Shown one piece after another: positions 63,985 to 64,000 of a DNA stretch of 64,000 bases (the first letter of the stretch is position 1; each line of letters begins with the position of its first letter). Location: the IMG/VR virus record IMGVR_UViG_3300041411_000080, positions 1-64,000 of that record; one strand, 5' to 3'. Under the pieces are notes generated by a model, which did no database searches, was not told the DNA's origin, and saw only the letters and a program-made list of their open reading frames with translations. The position numbers were made by a program, and so were the translations under genes. This DNA is from a virus.

Positions 63985-64000
63985 TATTGGTTACAGATGG

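Noticed and set aside
1-64000. CRISPR array, insertion sequence or integrase/attachment site
   Set aside because: No regularly spaced repeats, transposase or integrase motifs, or paired terminal repeats were seen on reading through both strands.

Overview
The window looks like part of a large ('jumbo') tailed-phage genome. About 135 mostly small genes are packed end to end on the minus strand, with start and stop codons often overlapping by 1 to 30 bases, and only one gene lies on the plus strand. No capsid, tail, portal, terminase or RNA polymerase gene is visible, so this appears to be the early/accessory (host take-over) part of the genome. Nine or ten operon heads carry an AT-rich element reading TATATCAC or TATATTAC on the minus strand, usually 32 to 37 bases before the first start codon. 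This resembles the TATATTAC early promoter I recall for phiKZ-type phages. That, together with NAD-dependent DNA ligase, thymidylate synthase and many tiny early genes, suggests a relative of the phiKZ/EL/OBP group. The host is probably a gamma-proteobacterium; a 16S-tail look-alike in the window matches the pseudomonad form (GGCTGG) better than the enteric form (GGTTGG). Host and family are inference.

Layout, left to right. Positions 1-13250 hold unrecognised 60-325 residue proteins, several sharing a loose strand-helix-helix-strand pattern. Positions 13250-16980 hold many one- or two-helix membrane proteins, the lone plus-strand gene and a P-loop protein. Positions 17049-20455 hold seven neighbouring small proteins sharing a C-terminal Y-W-x-x-V-S-S-like tail, with a GNAT acetyltransferase among them. 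Positions 20450-27130 are mostly unrecognised, with exported and membrane mini-proteins and a string of mini-ORFs. Positions 27123-36766 are the metabolic and RNA-repair core: RNA ligase (DRB0094/Rnl5-like), thymidylate synthase with large insertions, two SspB-like proteins, a NAMPT-like and PRPP-synthetase-like pair, and RtcB. Positions 36798-41816 hold small membrane and unknown proteins. Positions 41791-55418 hold LigA, a LigA paralogue lacking its catalytic lysine, dCTP deaminase, a SpoT/MESH1-like HD hydrolase, a degenerate GIY-YIG-like protein, a DprA/SLOG-like protein and a Thg1-like 3'-5' polymerase. Positions 55531-63421 hold a QueC-like PP-loop enzyme, an AAA+ ATPase and about 13 short, highly charged proteins with a recurring Trp/Arg-Gly tail. 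Positions 63482-63700 have no gene but contain nested stems and a copy-like version of the 3' end of 16S rRNA.

How the genes may work together (inference): dCTP deaminase and thymidylate synthase supply dTTP. NAMPT- and PRPP-synthetase-like proteins could rebuild NAD+, which LigA needs and which NADase defences destroy. RNA ligase, RtcB and the Thg1-like protein could repair tRNAs cut by host nucleases. The HD hydrolase could remove (p)ppGpp-like alarmones, and the SspB-like proteins could redirect ClpXP. The region therefore reads as a counter-defence and metabolic take-over island. Intrinsic terminators, many with a UUCG loop, punctuate the minus strand.
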